DNA of 64,000 bases, from IMG/VR virus record IMGVR_UViG_3300032116_000035, positions 62,001 through 126,000 of that record; one strand, written 5' to 3'. Both the position numbers and the translations under genes were made by a program. Source of the stretch: a virus. The notes beneath the pieces were generated by a model, which was not told where the DNA came from, did not search any database, and saw only the letters and a program-made list of their open reading frames with translations. Each line of letters starts with the position of its first letter. Within the stretch, counting starts at the first letter, position 1. Below are positions 8,483-17,037 of this stretch, piece by piece.

Positions 8483-9793
8483 GTGGCACAGTTTAGAACC
8501 GACTTACATAAGATAGATTCAGGACAAGTATTCACTCGTTATGAGGTGAATATGATGTCTGATCGTCTTACGCCATCTGGTACAATCACAGATGCGTTTG
8601 GTCGTCTTCGTCTATCACAACCATTTACTCTTTTTGATAGTACACATCGCTTTGCTGATAACGGACTGTGGTCAACATCAAATACAGCAGGAAATAGTTC
8701 ATATGCTTTTGTAAACAATCAAAGTATGATTGTGATGACTGTGGGAACTACAGCAAATGCTGAAGTCATTCGTGAAACAACAAGAGTGTTTTCATATCAA
8801 CCAGGTAAGTCTTTGTTAATGATGTCGTCATTTGCTATGGAAACACCTAAAGCAAATGTTCGTCAGAGAGTTGGTTATTATGGCGCCGAAAACGGTATCT
8901 ATTTTGAGAATGAGGGTACAACAAACTATTTTGTGCTAAGAAGTAATACAACAGGAACAATTACAGAAACAAAAGTTGCACAAACAGATTGGAATATAGA
9001 CAAGTTTGACGGCACGGGTTATTCATCTCAAAGTGGTGGTGCTGAACATACTGATGGCATTGATATAAGTAAAACAAATATTCTTTGGATGGATGTTGAA
9101 TGGCTTGGCGTTGGTGATGTTCGTTGTGGATTTGTGGTTGATGGTAAAATGGTTCCTGCCCACATATTTCACAATGATAATAAGAATTTGGTTCCTTATA
9201 TGACAACGGCATCTTTACCGTTGCGTTATGAAATCAAGAACACAGATATTACAACAAGTAATTCCACACTCAAACAGATTTGTTCAACCGTTATGTCTGA
9301 AGGTGGATATGAATTGCTTGGATCTCAGCAAGCCGTTCAGACACCAGTTACTAGCCCAATTGATTTGGCCGTTGCTGGAACATATTATAATCTCATTTCT
9401 TTGAGATTGAAATCGGATAGATTAGATGCGATTGTCATTATTACTGCACTATCTTTATTAGCATTAACTAACAACTCATATTATAACTGGCAACTCAGGG
9501 CGGGTGGTACAACAACAGGTGGAACATGGGAAAGTGCAGGAGTTAATTCTGCTGTTGAATATAAATTAGATGCCGCAACAATTTCAGGTGGAAGAATATT
9601 AGCATCGGGCTTTACAACTTCTACTACACAAAGTTCTATACCAGTGGATATTCTTAGAGAAGCACTATTCAAATTTCAATTAGAAAGAAATGGATTGACC
9701 AATACACCCTTCGAACTCACATTATGCGTGGCAGCATCAGTTAATGGTTCTGATATCTACGCATCGATGGATTGGGAAGAAGTCACAAGATAA
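8483..9793 (+). CDS. Putative virion structural protein
   Basis: A 436-residue protein starting at GTG directly after the upstream TAA. The composition (rich in T, S, N, G with few charged runs) and motifs such as TPSGTITDAFGRLRLSQPFTLFD and VNSAVEYKL suit a beta-rich virion protein; similar openings occur in structural proteins of aquatic T4-like phages. No enzymatic motif was seen. Context (virion gene block) supports a head or tail decoration role. Confidence 0.6.
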   Translation: MAQFRTDLHKIDSGQVFTRYEVNMMSDRLTPSGTITDAFGRLRLSQPFTLFDSTHRFADNGLWSTSNTAGNSSYAFVNNQSMIVMTVGTTANAEVIRETTRVFSYQPGKSLLMMSSFAMETPKANVRQRVGYYGAENGIYFENEGTTNYFVLRSNTTGTITETKVAQTDWNIDKFDGTGYSSQSGGAEHTDGIDISKTNILWMDVEWLGVGDVRCGFVVDGKMVPAHIFHNDNKNLVPYMTTASLPLRYEIKNTDITTSNSTLKQICSTVMSEGGYELLGSQQAVQTPVTSPIDLAVAGTYYNLISLRLKSDRLDAIVIITALSLLALTNNSYYNWQLRAGGTTTGGTWESAGVNSAVEYKLDAATISGGRILASGFTTSTTQSSIPVDILREALFKFQLERNGLTNTPFELTLCVAASVNGSDIYASMDWEEVTR

Positions 9794-9818
9794 CAAAAAC
9801 TAAATCAGGAGAACTAAA

Positions 9819-10967
9819 ATGTCAATTTTCAATGACAAAGCACTGAAAAGTGTAGCAGAAGCAGCAGCAAAGGTTCTACAACAAGAACAACTAAAAGGCA
9901 ATCAGCATAAAATTGATGCCAACAAAAATGGCAAAGTTGATGCTCACGACTTCAAACTTCTACGTGCTAAAAAAGATATGAAGAAAGAAGAAGTTGAGCA
10001 ATTAGATGAAGTTGGTGATACACCAGCGGGCAGAAAAGCACTTGGTTCATATGTGACCAAAGCAATTGCCGACAAGACAAAAGATCGCACAAAAGGTCTG
10101 CGTAAGGCAACATCACGCATGTACAAAGATAACTTCTATGGCAAAAAGAACGAAGAAGTTGAAGCAACTGAACAAGAGCAACTGAACGAAGCATTTCCAA
10201 CTGTAGCAGATGCAAAGAAGCGCATGGATGCTGGTAAAACAGAACATGGCTCAGTCACAAAGACAGCAAAAGGTCTAGTTCACAAGCGTGACTACAAAGA
10301 TGACAATGATGAAGATGATGCACCGAAGAAAAAGGGTGGCTATGGTGCCCGTCAAAACTTTAAGCGTTCAACACGTGTGAACGAATCAACATCATTCACA
10401 GAGATGCTTGAACTGTACAATGAGCATGGTCTGAAAGTGTTAGCACCAATTGAAACAGAAGAGATGGATATTGATGGTAGAATGATTGAAGTTATTGATG
10501 CAGATAAAGTAAACGGCGTTGTTGCAACAGAAATTGAAGAAGGTATTATGGATGTTGCAAAAGGTGCTGCTGGTGTGGTAAAGGATGTTATCTCAAAAGA
10601 GAGAGCATATCAAGCACAAAAACAACAAAAGGCTGGCGAAGTAATGAGCAAACTTCGTAAAGAAGAATCGTTGTCAGAAGAACCAACAAACGATGAGTTC
10701 ACAAAAGAGTATGAAGACCAAAAAGCAAGTTTTGAAGGCAAAAAGAAACAACCAAAAGTTGCAGCAGGTAAGACAACTGGTGTAAAAGAAATGCCAGAAA
10801 GTGTTCAGCAAATTGAAGAACGTGAACTAACAAAAGGTGAAGCCAAGAAGAAAGAAGATTACGTAATGGGTATGAAGAAAGGTCTTTCTGGTTTCAAACA
10901 GCGTTATGGTGAACGTGCTAAGTCGGTAATGTATGCAACTGCAACGAAAATGGCCAAGAAGGACTAA
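9819..10967 (+). CDS. Modular head-core-like protein with calcium-loop motif
   Basis: A 382-residue highly charged protein. Residues 33-44 (DANKNGKVDAHD) match an EF-hand/dockerin calcium loop. EEVEQLDE at 57-64, EQEQLNE near 118-124 and LSEE at 285-288 separate low-complexity helical modules; the last 40 residues (FKQRYGERAKSVMYATATK) form a basic module seen in several T4-like phage proteins. A good ribosome site (aggag) precedes the ATG. Composition resembles T4 prohead core and internal proteins; packaging and cleavage at QLDE-type sites are inferred. Confidence 0.6.
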   Translation: MSIFNDKALKSVAEAAAKVLQQEQLKGNQHKIDANKNGKVDAHDFKLLRAKKDMKKEEVEQLDEVGDTPAGRKALGSYVTKAIADKTKDRTKGLRKATSRMYKDNFYGKKNEEVEATEQEQLNEAFPTVADAKKRMDAGKTEHGSVTKTAKGLVHKRDYKDDNDEDDAPKKKGGYGARQNFKRSTRVNESTSFTEMLELYNEHGLKVLAPIETEEMDIDGRMIEVIDADKVNGVVATEIEEGIMDVAKGAAGVVKDVISKERAYQAQKQQKAGEVMSKLRKEESLSEEPTNDEFTKEYEDQKASFEGKKKQPKVAAGKTTGVKEMPESVQQIEERELTKGEAKKKEDYVMGMKKGLSGFKQRYGERAKSVMYATATKMAKKD

Positions 10968-10969
10968 TC

Positions 10970-12589
10970 ATGTCAGTCGCAGATAAATTACATCAACGAC
11001 AAATGGCTCTGCGTAAGAAGTCGGGACTACCACATCCCGACTATTACAAAGAGTTGGGTCATTCTTACGGTATTTCTGACGATAAAGAAAGACTTGCGAA
11101 GCAATCTGAAATCAAAAAGAAATATAAAGTGGAAGAAGTTGAACAACTTGATGAGATGCCAGAGTCAAGCATGAAGACACGTGATGTTCATGCTCATCTT
11201 CGCAAATCAGGTTGGACATTGAAACGCACAGGTGGTGGCCATGATGTATATGGGCATCCAAAGTCAAAAGAACACATTGCTGTTCCAAGACACAAGCAAC
11301 TCAAAGCACCACTGATTCGTGGTATCATGAAAGCATCAAGAGTTTCTGAAGAAACAGAGATTGATGAACAATTAGAAAAGAAAGGACGATTTGTGTCTGG
11401 ACCAGTTAAAAAACCATATAAGTCTTCTACGATTGTTACACCAATTAAAGAAGCAAAAGATGCACGTGAGTATGATTATGAAGGTGATATGGCGATGTCA
11501 CAAATTCGTTCACTGATGTTCAATGCACAAGACATGATGGACTTGATGGAAGAAAACACAAATCTGCCAGAATGGGTTCAATCAAAGATTACACTTGCTG
11601 AAGATTATATCTCTACAGCAGCCAACTATCTGCGTGGTGAACTGAATGAAGAAGTTAAACGATATGTTCCTTCACCACACGGCACTCCTGTTCCTAAGAA
11701 ACCAAAAGGTGAATACGAACGCAAGGTTGATAAGTATTTAAAAAAGAAATACAACAAAGAAGAAGTTGAACTCACTGAAGGTCGCCCATCACAGCGCCAT
11801 CCACTAGAAGGTCATGAGTATCATAAGAAGACGAATGCTGAATTGGAATATATTGCCAAAGATGCCCATAAAGCAGCAGAAGCAATGAAGAGCCATAATA
11901 CAACAGCAGAAAACAAATATCGTGATCAAGCAAACGATTCTGCAACAGTAAGATACTTCCGTCAAAAGAGTGGTATGCCCGACTGGTACAAAAAGAAGTA
12001 TGGTCATGTCAAAGAAGAGACTGAACAACTTGATGAACTTTCGCCTGCACTTTTGGATCGTGCTGCAAAAATAGCCACAAAAAAAGGAAAAGACGCCAGA
12101 TCAAAAGGACATGATGAAGCGGGTGATGAACATCTGGGTCAGGCAGTTAGATTGAGAAGTGGTTATCATAGTGCAGTAGAAAGAGACAGAAAAAAGGCTT
12201 CAATGGCATCTATGTCACCAGTTAAACAAAGAAAATACACACAGAGTCAAAAAAGAGCAATGGGTGAAGATGTTGAATATCTTGAAGAAAAGAATGTGCC
12301 TACATCACCTGAGAAGTGGGCGCAGGCTAAAGCACAAGCAAAATCTAAGTTTGATGTATATCCTTCAGCATATGCTAACGGTTGGGCTGCGAAGAAATAC
12401 AAAGAAATGGGTGGTGGTTGGAAGTCTGTGAGTGAAAACACTGACGATCCAAGCGCAGCAGCAAGAACTCTATCACGCAAGGCTCAGATTGTTAGAGATG
12501 CCGCAAAGGGCAAAAAACAAGAACAAGAACAGGCATCGGATAAGTTTCAAAAAGACCCCGAATTGTCTAGCGATATACAGAAAACATAA
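10970..12589 (+). CDS. Modular virion-type protein containing an HicA-like toxin domain
   Basis: A 539-residue protein of at least five modules divided by QLDE (59-62), VSEE (125), EIDE (130), ELNE (224), ELTE (267), QLDE (353) and YLEE (437). Residues 68-124 resemble HicA/YcfA mRNA interferase: MKTRDVHAHLRKSGW, then TGGGHDVYGHP with the candidate catalytic His91, then IAVPRHKQLKAPLIRGIM. Residues 163-222 and 280-345 are helical modules; 446-486 (SPEKWAQAKAQ, YPSAYANGWAAKKYKEMGGG) is a conserved phage module. It follows the previous gene by two bases. The HicA similarity is strong in motif order. The cleavage model is inferred. Confidence 0.7.
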   Translation: MSVADKLHQRQMALRKKSGLPHPDYYKELGHSYGISDDKERLAKQSEIKKKYKVEEVEQLDEMPESSMKTRDVHAHLRKSGWTLKRTGGGHDVYGHPKSKEHIAVPRHKQLKAPLIRGIMKASRVSEETEIDEQLEKKGRFVSGPVKKPYKSSTIVTPIKEAKDAREYDYEGDMAMSQIRSLMFNAQDMMDLMEENTNLPEWVQSKITLAEDYISTAANYLRGELNEEVKRYVPSPHGTPVPKKPKGEYERKVDKYLKKKYNKEEVELTEGRPSQRHPLEGHEYHKKTNAELEYIAKDAHKAAEAMKSHNTTAENKYRDQANDSATVRYFRQKSGMPDWYKKKYGHVKEETEQLDELSPALLDRAAKIATKKGKDARSKGHDEAGDEHLGQAVRLRSGYHSAVERDRKKASMASMSPVKQRKYTQSQKRAMGEDVEYLEEKNVPTSPEKWAQAKAQAKSKFDVYPSAYANGWAAKKYKEMGGGWKSVSENTDDPSAAARTLSRKAQIVRDAAKGKKQEQEQASDKFQKDPELSSDIQKT

Positions 12590-12592
12590 ATA
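12585..12592 (+). promoter_or_regulatory. T4-like late promoter candidate
   Basis: CATAAATA matches seven of eight bases of the T4 late promoter octamer TATAAATA and sits 29 bases before the ATG of the structural gene at 12621, which has its own aggag ribosome site. It overlaps the upstream stop codon region. Confidence 0.45.
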
Positions 12593-12620
12593 ACTAATCA
12601 AAGATTTATAGGAGAAAAAC

Positions 12621-13199
12621 ATGTCACTTTGGGGAAATGTAGACGCATCTAACAATGCTCCAAACTTTTCAGGTCTGACTGGCTATGATACATCAACTAC
12701 TGGTGAAAGCCTGGCTAATTCACAGCCTTCATCAGTATTTGGCAACACATATATGAGTGCCACTCGTACTAACGTAGAGTTTGGTGTATTTGGTATTGAT
12801 ACGACAGAAGAAGGTCTAATCACTGACGGTACACCAACACACGCTGGTTGGGTAGCACGTACAAAAGGCGCAGGTGGAATTGATTCGGTCGCAGCAAATA
12901 CTAATGCTGTAGGTCCAGCAGCAACAGCCTGCACATATACACTGATATTGTCTGGTGGTGGTACAAACAATACCTCTGCACAAGTCAGTGTAACAACGGC
13001 TGCTACTGGTAGGATTACAGCAGTCACAGTTACGAACGCTGGTTTGTACACAGGTACACCAACAGCAAACACATTCGGTAACACAGCATTCACCTTTACA
13101 ATGGGCGGTCGTAACGGTCGTACCACATTTGAAACTCTAGTAGCAATGGGTTCAATGGAAGGTGATGCATCCGATGACGCTATCGCACCTGACGCTTAA
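12621..13199 (+). CDS. Putative virion structural protein
   Basis: A 192-residue Gly/Thr/Ala-rich protein starting MSLWGNVDASNNAP and ending FETLVAMGSMEGDASDDA, an ending I recognise from small structural proteins of aquatic T4-like phages. A central segment (ITAVTVTNAGLYTG) looks like beta-structure. It has its own late-promoter-like element and ends just before a stem-loop, so it may be an abundant, separately transcribed virion protein. Confidence 0.6.
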   Translation: MSLWGNVDASNNAPNFSGLTGYDTSTTGESLANSQPSSVFGNTYMSATRTNVEFGVFGIDTTEEGLITDGTPTHAGWVARTKGAGGIDSVAANTNAVGPAATACTYTLILSGGGTNNTSAQVSVTTAATGRITAVTVTNAGLYTGTPTANTFGNTAFTFTMGGRNGRTTFETLVAMGSMEGDASDDAIAPDA

Positions 13200-13207
13200 T
13201 TGAAATA

Positions 13208-13229
13208 GAGGCTGCTTTCGGGCAGCCTC
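13208..13229 (+). terminator. Stem-loop after structural gene
   Basis: Perfect 8-bp stem GAGGCTGC / GCAGCCTC with a six-base loop, nine bases after the stop codon. There is no long T-run, so it may be a weak terminator or a 3' end stabiliser. Confidence 0.5.
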
Positions 13230-13236
13230 ATTGATT

Positions 13237-13629
13237 ATGTCTTTTGAGAATCTAACCGATGACAATATAATGTTGTACGCAGCAAAGGCCTATGATAGGC
13301 CTAATTGCGTTATGAGTGAATTCACTGAAGACATGAAACGATTGAATTATCTCAAAAGATTATTCAGACGTTATTCTAAACATGGTGAAATGCGTGAGCG
13401 TCTGATACTCAATCATATTGTTGTTCTGTACAATATTTTTGGTCCTGAAGTATCAACAAGAATTATGTTTTATCATACCAATAAAGACGACTATAGTATA
13501 CTCAAAACATACTTGTTGTTTTTAAATCTCATGCCCGAAAAAGTTCGTGGCATCAACAATACAGACATTATATCATCAGAAATACCAGTTGATATGAATG
13601 TCGCAGAGGTTCTCAGAAATCTAAAATGA
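13237..13629 (+). CDS. Conserved phage protein of unknown function
   Basis: A 130-residue mostly helical protein beginning MSFENLTDDNIMLYAAKAYD. It contains YLKRLFRRY and LILNHIVVLYNIFG, then a run fitting a helical bundle. The ATG at 13237 directly follows the stem-loop and is preferred to an upstream TTG. It resembles small conserved proteins of T4-like phages in the virion block; no function is assigned. Confidence 0.55.
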   Translation: MSFENLTDDNIMLYAAKAYDRPNCVMSEFTEDMKRLNYLKRLFRRYSKHGEMRERLILNHIVVLYNIFGPEVSTRIMFYHTNKDDYSILKTYLLFLNLMPEKVRGINNTDIISSEIPVDMNVAEVLRNLK

Positions 13630-14354
13630 CAATCATCATTGGACCAGGCATAACAATAACAGGTGGTATTGATGTCAATGGTGGTATTGGTGTATTGCCC
13701 AGTGGTGTTTACACATTAGAAGTTGGAACGAAAGCACCCGTTCTTGGTGCTGGCGCACAAAGTCCTTTTCCTGCTTCTGGTTGGACATCTATCATATCTG
13801 CAACAGGTGACGATGCTAACACAAATGTATCACTTCCTTTTACTTGGACATATAACAGCACTGGTTATACAAGTTTTTTCCCAAACTCAAATTATTATGT
13901 AACATTTGGTTCTGGTTCAACTGTGTTCAATGGTTTAAGTGCAAGTAATCCAGCACTCAATAAAATCTTTTTTGCTGGTGCTGACAATTCTTGGCAAAGA
14001 GTATCTACAATTGCTTCAGGCACAGATTATAGAAGACTGCGTTGGGAAGGTACGGCATCAACATCAGGTACACCGGGCAGCCCTAACATGGTGTATGAAT
14101 TGACATTCTTCAATCCAAGTTTGACTGCGGGTAATCCATGGCTTGAATTGCTTGTTGGTGTACAAGCAAGAGGAAACAACAATGTTGGTGTCATTTCTGG
14201 TTTGTATAGTTCTACAGCGAAATTGACAGGTGGTGATTTGGGGCCATCAAATCGTGGCGTCACTGCCAATCAGAGTTATGTCATGGTAGGAAATAGCACA
14301 GGAACATCGTGGACTGTATATACTGGCTATAATGTGGGTGGAACAGGGTACTAA
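13626..14354 (+). CDS. Putative fibre or decoration protein
   Basis: A 242-residue protein rich in Gly, Ser, Thr and Asn with little charge, starting MTIIIGPGITITGGIDVNG. The composition and predicted beta-strands (VYELTFFNPSLTAGNPWLELLVG) suit a tail-fibre or surface protein. It overlaps the previous gene by four bases. Host-range roles are possible but not shown. Confidence 0.5.
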   Translation: MTIIIGPGITITGGIDVNGGIGVLPSGVYTLEVGTKAPVLGAGAQSPFPASGWTSIISATGDDANTNVSLPFTWTYNSTGYTSFFPNSNYYVTFGSGSTVFNGLSASNPALNKIFFAGADNSWQRVSTIASGTDYRRLRWEGTASTSGTPGSPNMVYELTFFNPSLTAGNPWLELLVGVQARGNNNVGVISGLYSSTAKLTGGDLGPSNRGVTANQSYVMVGNSTGTSWTVYTGYNVGGTGY

Positions 14355-14370
14355 TCACATAAATAAAACT

Positions 14371-14607
14371 ATGTCGAACGAATTTAAAAAAGAATGTGGC
14401 GCAGGTTATTATTGGTGTAGCACCGATAAAGTCTGCAAACCACTCAAAGAGGATGCTGGAGCCATGGGCGGTGCGCCCACTAACGCTGTGGGTGGTGGTG
14501 CAATTGCAGGTGTCGGCGTAGGACCACAAGGTGAACCCGGCGTGAAGAAACGTAAGACTGCAACATTCATTTCATTTATAAAGAGAAAGTCAAATGTGGC
14601 TTCTTAG
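14371..14607 (+). CDS. Small conserved virion-region protein
   Basis: A 78-residue protein with CGAGYYWCSTDKVC near the N-terminus (three cysteines) and a Gly-rich middle (AVGGGAIAGVGVGPQGEPG) before a basic tail ATFISFIKRK. This Gly-rich and FIKRK ending is familiar from T4-like phage proteins but unassigned. The ATG at 14371 lies just after a CATAAATA element; upstream in-frame starts fall inside the preceding gene. Confidence 0.55.
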   Translation: MSNEFKKECGAGYYWCSTDKVCKPLKEDAGAMGGAPTNAVGGGAIAGVGVGPQGEPGVKKRKTATFISFIKRKSNVAS

Positions 14608-15031
14608 TTTTTTGCCATCGGGCTTTCTTTTATTCATCATCAACACTGTTTTAATCTGCGGTGCCGTTGGTGCCGTATTGGGTTTTTTAGGTAGTAGACT
14701 GCCATTTATTGGCAACTATGCAAACGTTATTAAATACGTTTCCATAGCATTACTTTGCATCGGTATATACTGGAAAGGAGGCTATAGCGTCGAGCAAGAA
14801 TGGCGCCAAAGAGTGGCTGAATTAGAGGAGAAAATAAAAGATGCAGAAGCGAAATCACAGCAGACAAATGTTGTTATCGAAACGAAAATCCGAGAGAGAA
14901 CAAAGAGAGTCGTTGAAAAACGAGAGATTGTTGTCCAAAAGATTAAAGAAGTGGAAAAAGTTATTGATGCAAAATGCGAACTTGATTCTAACGTAGTAAG
15001 CATTTTGAACGAAGCAGCCAAGAAGCCATGA
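14594..15031 (+). CDS. Inner-membrane spanin-like protein (Rz-like)
   Basis: A 145-residue protein with two N-terminal hydrophobic segments (residues 5-30 and 42-60) followed by a long charged coiled coil (about residues 65-135, rich in E, K and R). This is the layout of an i-spanin, which joins an outer-membrane lipoprotein to fuse the two membranes at lysis. The next gene, overlapping by four bases, is a small lipoprotein, and an endolysin follows, so the role is well supported by context. Confidence 0.7.
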   Translation: MWLLSFLPSGFLLFIINTVLICGAVGAVLGFLGSRLPFIGNYANVIKYVSIALLCIGIYWKGGYSVEQEWRQRVAELEEKIKDAEAKSQQTNVVIETKIRERTKRVVEKREIVVQKIKEVEKVIDAKCELDSNVVSILNEAAKKP

Positions 15032-15288
15032 AAAAATTACTTATAGTTTTATTGATATCGGGCTGTAGTACAACAGTACCAGTGGCTCGCAAGTTTCCCG
15101 AAATGCCAGAATCATTAGGGAGACCTTGCCCGCCACTGACGCAAGTGCAAGAAGGAACGACCAAACTGAGTGAAGTGATTACGGTCGTATCTGATAACTA
15201 CATGGAGTATCATAAGTGTAGTGACAAAGTTGACATGTGGATAGAATGGTATAGATTACAAAAGGAGATTTTTGATTCCGTAAAATAA
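15028..15288 (+). CDS. Outer-membrane spanin-like lipoprotein (Rz1-like)
   Basis: An 86-residue lipoprotein: signal MKKLLIVLLISGC with a lipobox ending in Cys13, then a Pro-containing linker (FPEMPESLGRPCPPL). Size, lipobox and position directly after the coiled-coil membrane protein and before the endolysin match an o-spanin. Confidence 0.7.
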   Translation: MKKLLIVLLISGCSTTVPVARKFPEMPESLGRPCPPLTQVQEGTTKLSEVITVVSDNYMEYHKCSDKVDMWIEWYRLQKEIFDSVK

Positions 15289-15303
15289 TACCTGAGGAAA
15301 AAC

Positions 15304-15921
15304 ATGGAACTCACAAAAGAACAATTAAAACAATTACTACCAAAGAACCCATACATTGACCAGTGGCACAAGGCGTTAAGCCAATTACTTCCAGATTATG
15401 AAATCAATACACCACAACGCATAGCATCGTTTATTGCTCAGTGCGCCCATGAGTCTGGTGGTTTTGTTTTTCTTACTGAAAACTTGAACTACAAAGCAGA
15501 AAGTCTGATGAAGATATTCGGAAAATATTTTCCAGATATGGCAACTGCAAAAGCATACGAAAAGAAACCAGAAAAGATTGCAAATCGTATCTATGCTGAC
15601 CGCATGGGTAACGGCAACGAAGCATCTGGTGATGGATTCAAATATCGTGGTAGAGGACTCATTCAACTGACCGGCAAAACAAACTATACTTGGTTTGCCG
15701 CTTCATTAGAAATAACACCTGAAGAAGCAGCCGAATACACACAGACCTTTGAAGGCGCTGCACAGTCTGCATGTTGGTTTTGGGAAACAAACAAACTCAA
15801 TCAGTGGGCAGACAAAGGTGACATTCTTACAATGACCAAGAGAATCAATGGTGGCACCATAGGACTTGAAGATCGCAAGAAACATTATGAACATGCACTT
15901 CACGTTCTAGGAGTACACTAA
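15304..15921 (+). CDS. Endolysin, glycoside hydrolase family 19 type
   Basis: A 205-residue chitinase-like muramidase. The catalytic glutamate lies in AQCAHESGGF (near residue 48); other GH19 hallmarks are LTENLNYKAESL, the YRGRGLIQLTGKTNY loop (residues 114-128) and the C-terminal ITKRINGG-type segment (MTKRINGGTIGL). No signal peptide, so it needs a holin. It degrades host peptidoglycan at lysis. It sits between the spanins and the membrane proteins that may act as holins. Confidence 0.9.
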   Translation: MELTKEQLKQLLPKNPYIDQWHKALSQLLPDYEINTPQRIASFIAQCAHESGGFVFLTENLNYKAESLMKIFGKYFPDMATAKAYEKKPEKIANRIYADRMGNGNEASGDGFKYRGRGLIQLTGKTNYTWFAASLEITPEEAAEYTQTFEGAAQSACWFWETNKLNQWADKGDILTMTKRINGGTIGLEDRKKHYEHALHVLGVH

Positions 15922-16151
15922 TGAAATATCTAGCACTTCTATTGTTTCCATTACTGGTTGCTTGTCAAGAGAACTATCGTTATCCTTGCCAAGACCCAGA
16001 AAATTGGGATCAGAAACAATGTAAGAAACCATATTGTAGCGCAAACGGAACTTGTCCTGAAGACTTGACTCATTACGAAAAAAATAAAACAGGTCAACCT
16101 TCACCATCAACACAATTTCAACAAGTTCCAAGTAAAGGAGAATGCAAATGA
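15921..16151 (+). CDS. Small lipoprotein
   Basis: A 76-residue protein with signal MKYLALLLFPLLVAC (lipobox LVAC, Cys15), followed by six further cysteines in a short domain (YPCQDPENW, KPYCSANGTC). Overlaps the endolysin by one base. Likely surface exposed; perhaps lysis- or superinfection-related by position. Confidence 0.6.
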   Translation: MKYLALLLFPLLVACQENYRYPCQDPENWDQKQCKKPYCSANGTCPEDLTHYEKNKTGQPSPSTQFQQVPSKGECK

Positions 16152-16618
16152 TTAAGGATCTATGGTCAGGAGAAAGATACACTACTGAGGAACTAAATGC
16201 ACGACTGAAGTTCTTTATTGGTATCGTTTTAGGTTTAACACTATTTGGTATTGTATTTGTTGTTCTATACAGTTTGATTTTTGTAACTCAGCCAATGAAC
16301 GGTATGAGTCCTGTTGACAACAAATTTTTTGAATTAATTATTCCAATTGCCACATTCTTGACTGGTACACTGTCAGGCATTATGTTGGCAGGTGATGACA
16401 AAGACTTGAGAGCAAAAGCGATTGATGCTGCAAACAAGCCATATGTACCAACACCATCACCTTCATTGCCACCAAGTGGTGGTTTTAGTGCAACGTTTTC
16501 AACTAGCAGTGCAGAAATTGCTGCACCAGTTGCCGCAGTAGCAGCATTTGCACCAGCAGTTGCAACAGGTTTTGGTGGTAAAGAAGCACCAGCACAACCA
16601 CTACATCCAGAACTATGA
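16148..16618 (+). CDS. Two-TM membrane protein, holin candidate
   Basis: A 156-residue protein with transmembrane segments near residues 20-45 and 60-80 and a long Ala/Pro/Ser-rich tail. An aaaggag site seven bases upstream fits the ATG at 16148; an ATG six bases earlier would be too close. Position after the endolysin makes a holin or accessory lysis role plausible. Confidence 0.5.
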   Translation: MIKDLWSGERYTTEELNARLKFFIGIVLGLTLFGIVFVVLYSLIFVTQPMNGMSPVDNKFFELIIPIATFLTGTLSGIMLAGDDKDLRAKAIDAANKPYVPTPSPSLPPSGGFSATFSTSSAEIAAPVAAVAAFAPAVATGFGGKEAPAQPLHPEL

Positions 16619-16842
16619 TTAGTTTTATTGCTAAAGCATTATCTGGAGAAAATGAACAGAATCCTAGCAGCAAAAGGTTAATTACCTTTTTGGCATTCCT
16701 TTTGCTTGCTACGGGTTTTATTGCCGAATTGTTTTTTGAAAAGAAGTTGAATCCACAGACAATTGATGCTATAATGTATATTGTCCTTGGTGGGTTGGGT
16801 TTTACCGCAACTGAAAAATTTACTAACAAGGAAAAGAAATGA
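16615..16842 (+). CDS. Small membrane protein, holin candidate
   Basis: A 75-residue protein with two hydrophobic helices (LITFLAFLLLATGFIAEL and IMYIVLGGLGF) separated by a short polar turn and a lysine-rich C-terminus. Small size, two helices and a charged tail are the class II holin pattern. It overlaps the genes on both sides by four bases. Confidence 0.55.
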   Translation: MISFIAKALSGENEQNPSSKRLITFLAFLLLATGFIAELFFEKKLNPQTIDAIMYIVLGGLGFTATEKFTNKEKK

Positions 16843-17036
16843 AAAAAGAACTTGCCCTAGCATCAATGATTTTGTTTCTGCTTTTTGCACCATTGACCAA
16901 AGCAGCATTTGCCGCTGAAGAAAAGAAAGTTTGTGTCAAAGAGTTTGATAACAAAACTAAAAAAGAAAAAGAAGTTTGCAAGACCATCAAAGTTCATAAG
17001 AAACTAGAGGGCACAAAGATTCCTGAGAAGAAATAA
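16839..17036 (+). CDS. Small exported protein
   Basis: A 65-residue protein with a signal peptide (MKKELALASMILFLLFAPL, cleavage near AFAAEE) and a short, very charged mature part with two cysteines (KKVCVKEFDNK, KEVCKTIKV). Periplasmic location is inferred. Unknown function. Confidence 0.5.
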   Translation: MKKELALASMILFLLFAPLTKAAFAAEEKKVCVKEFDNKTKKEKEVCKTIKVHKKLEGTKIPEKK

Positions 17037-17037
17037 A

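Noticed and set aside
12683-13126. A 147-codon minus-strand frame
   Set aside because: Shadow of the structural gene at 12621; composition follows the opposite codon positions and no start signal is present.
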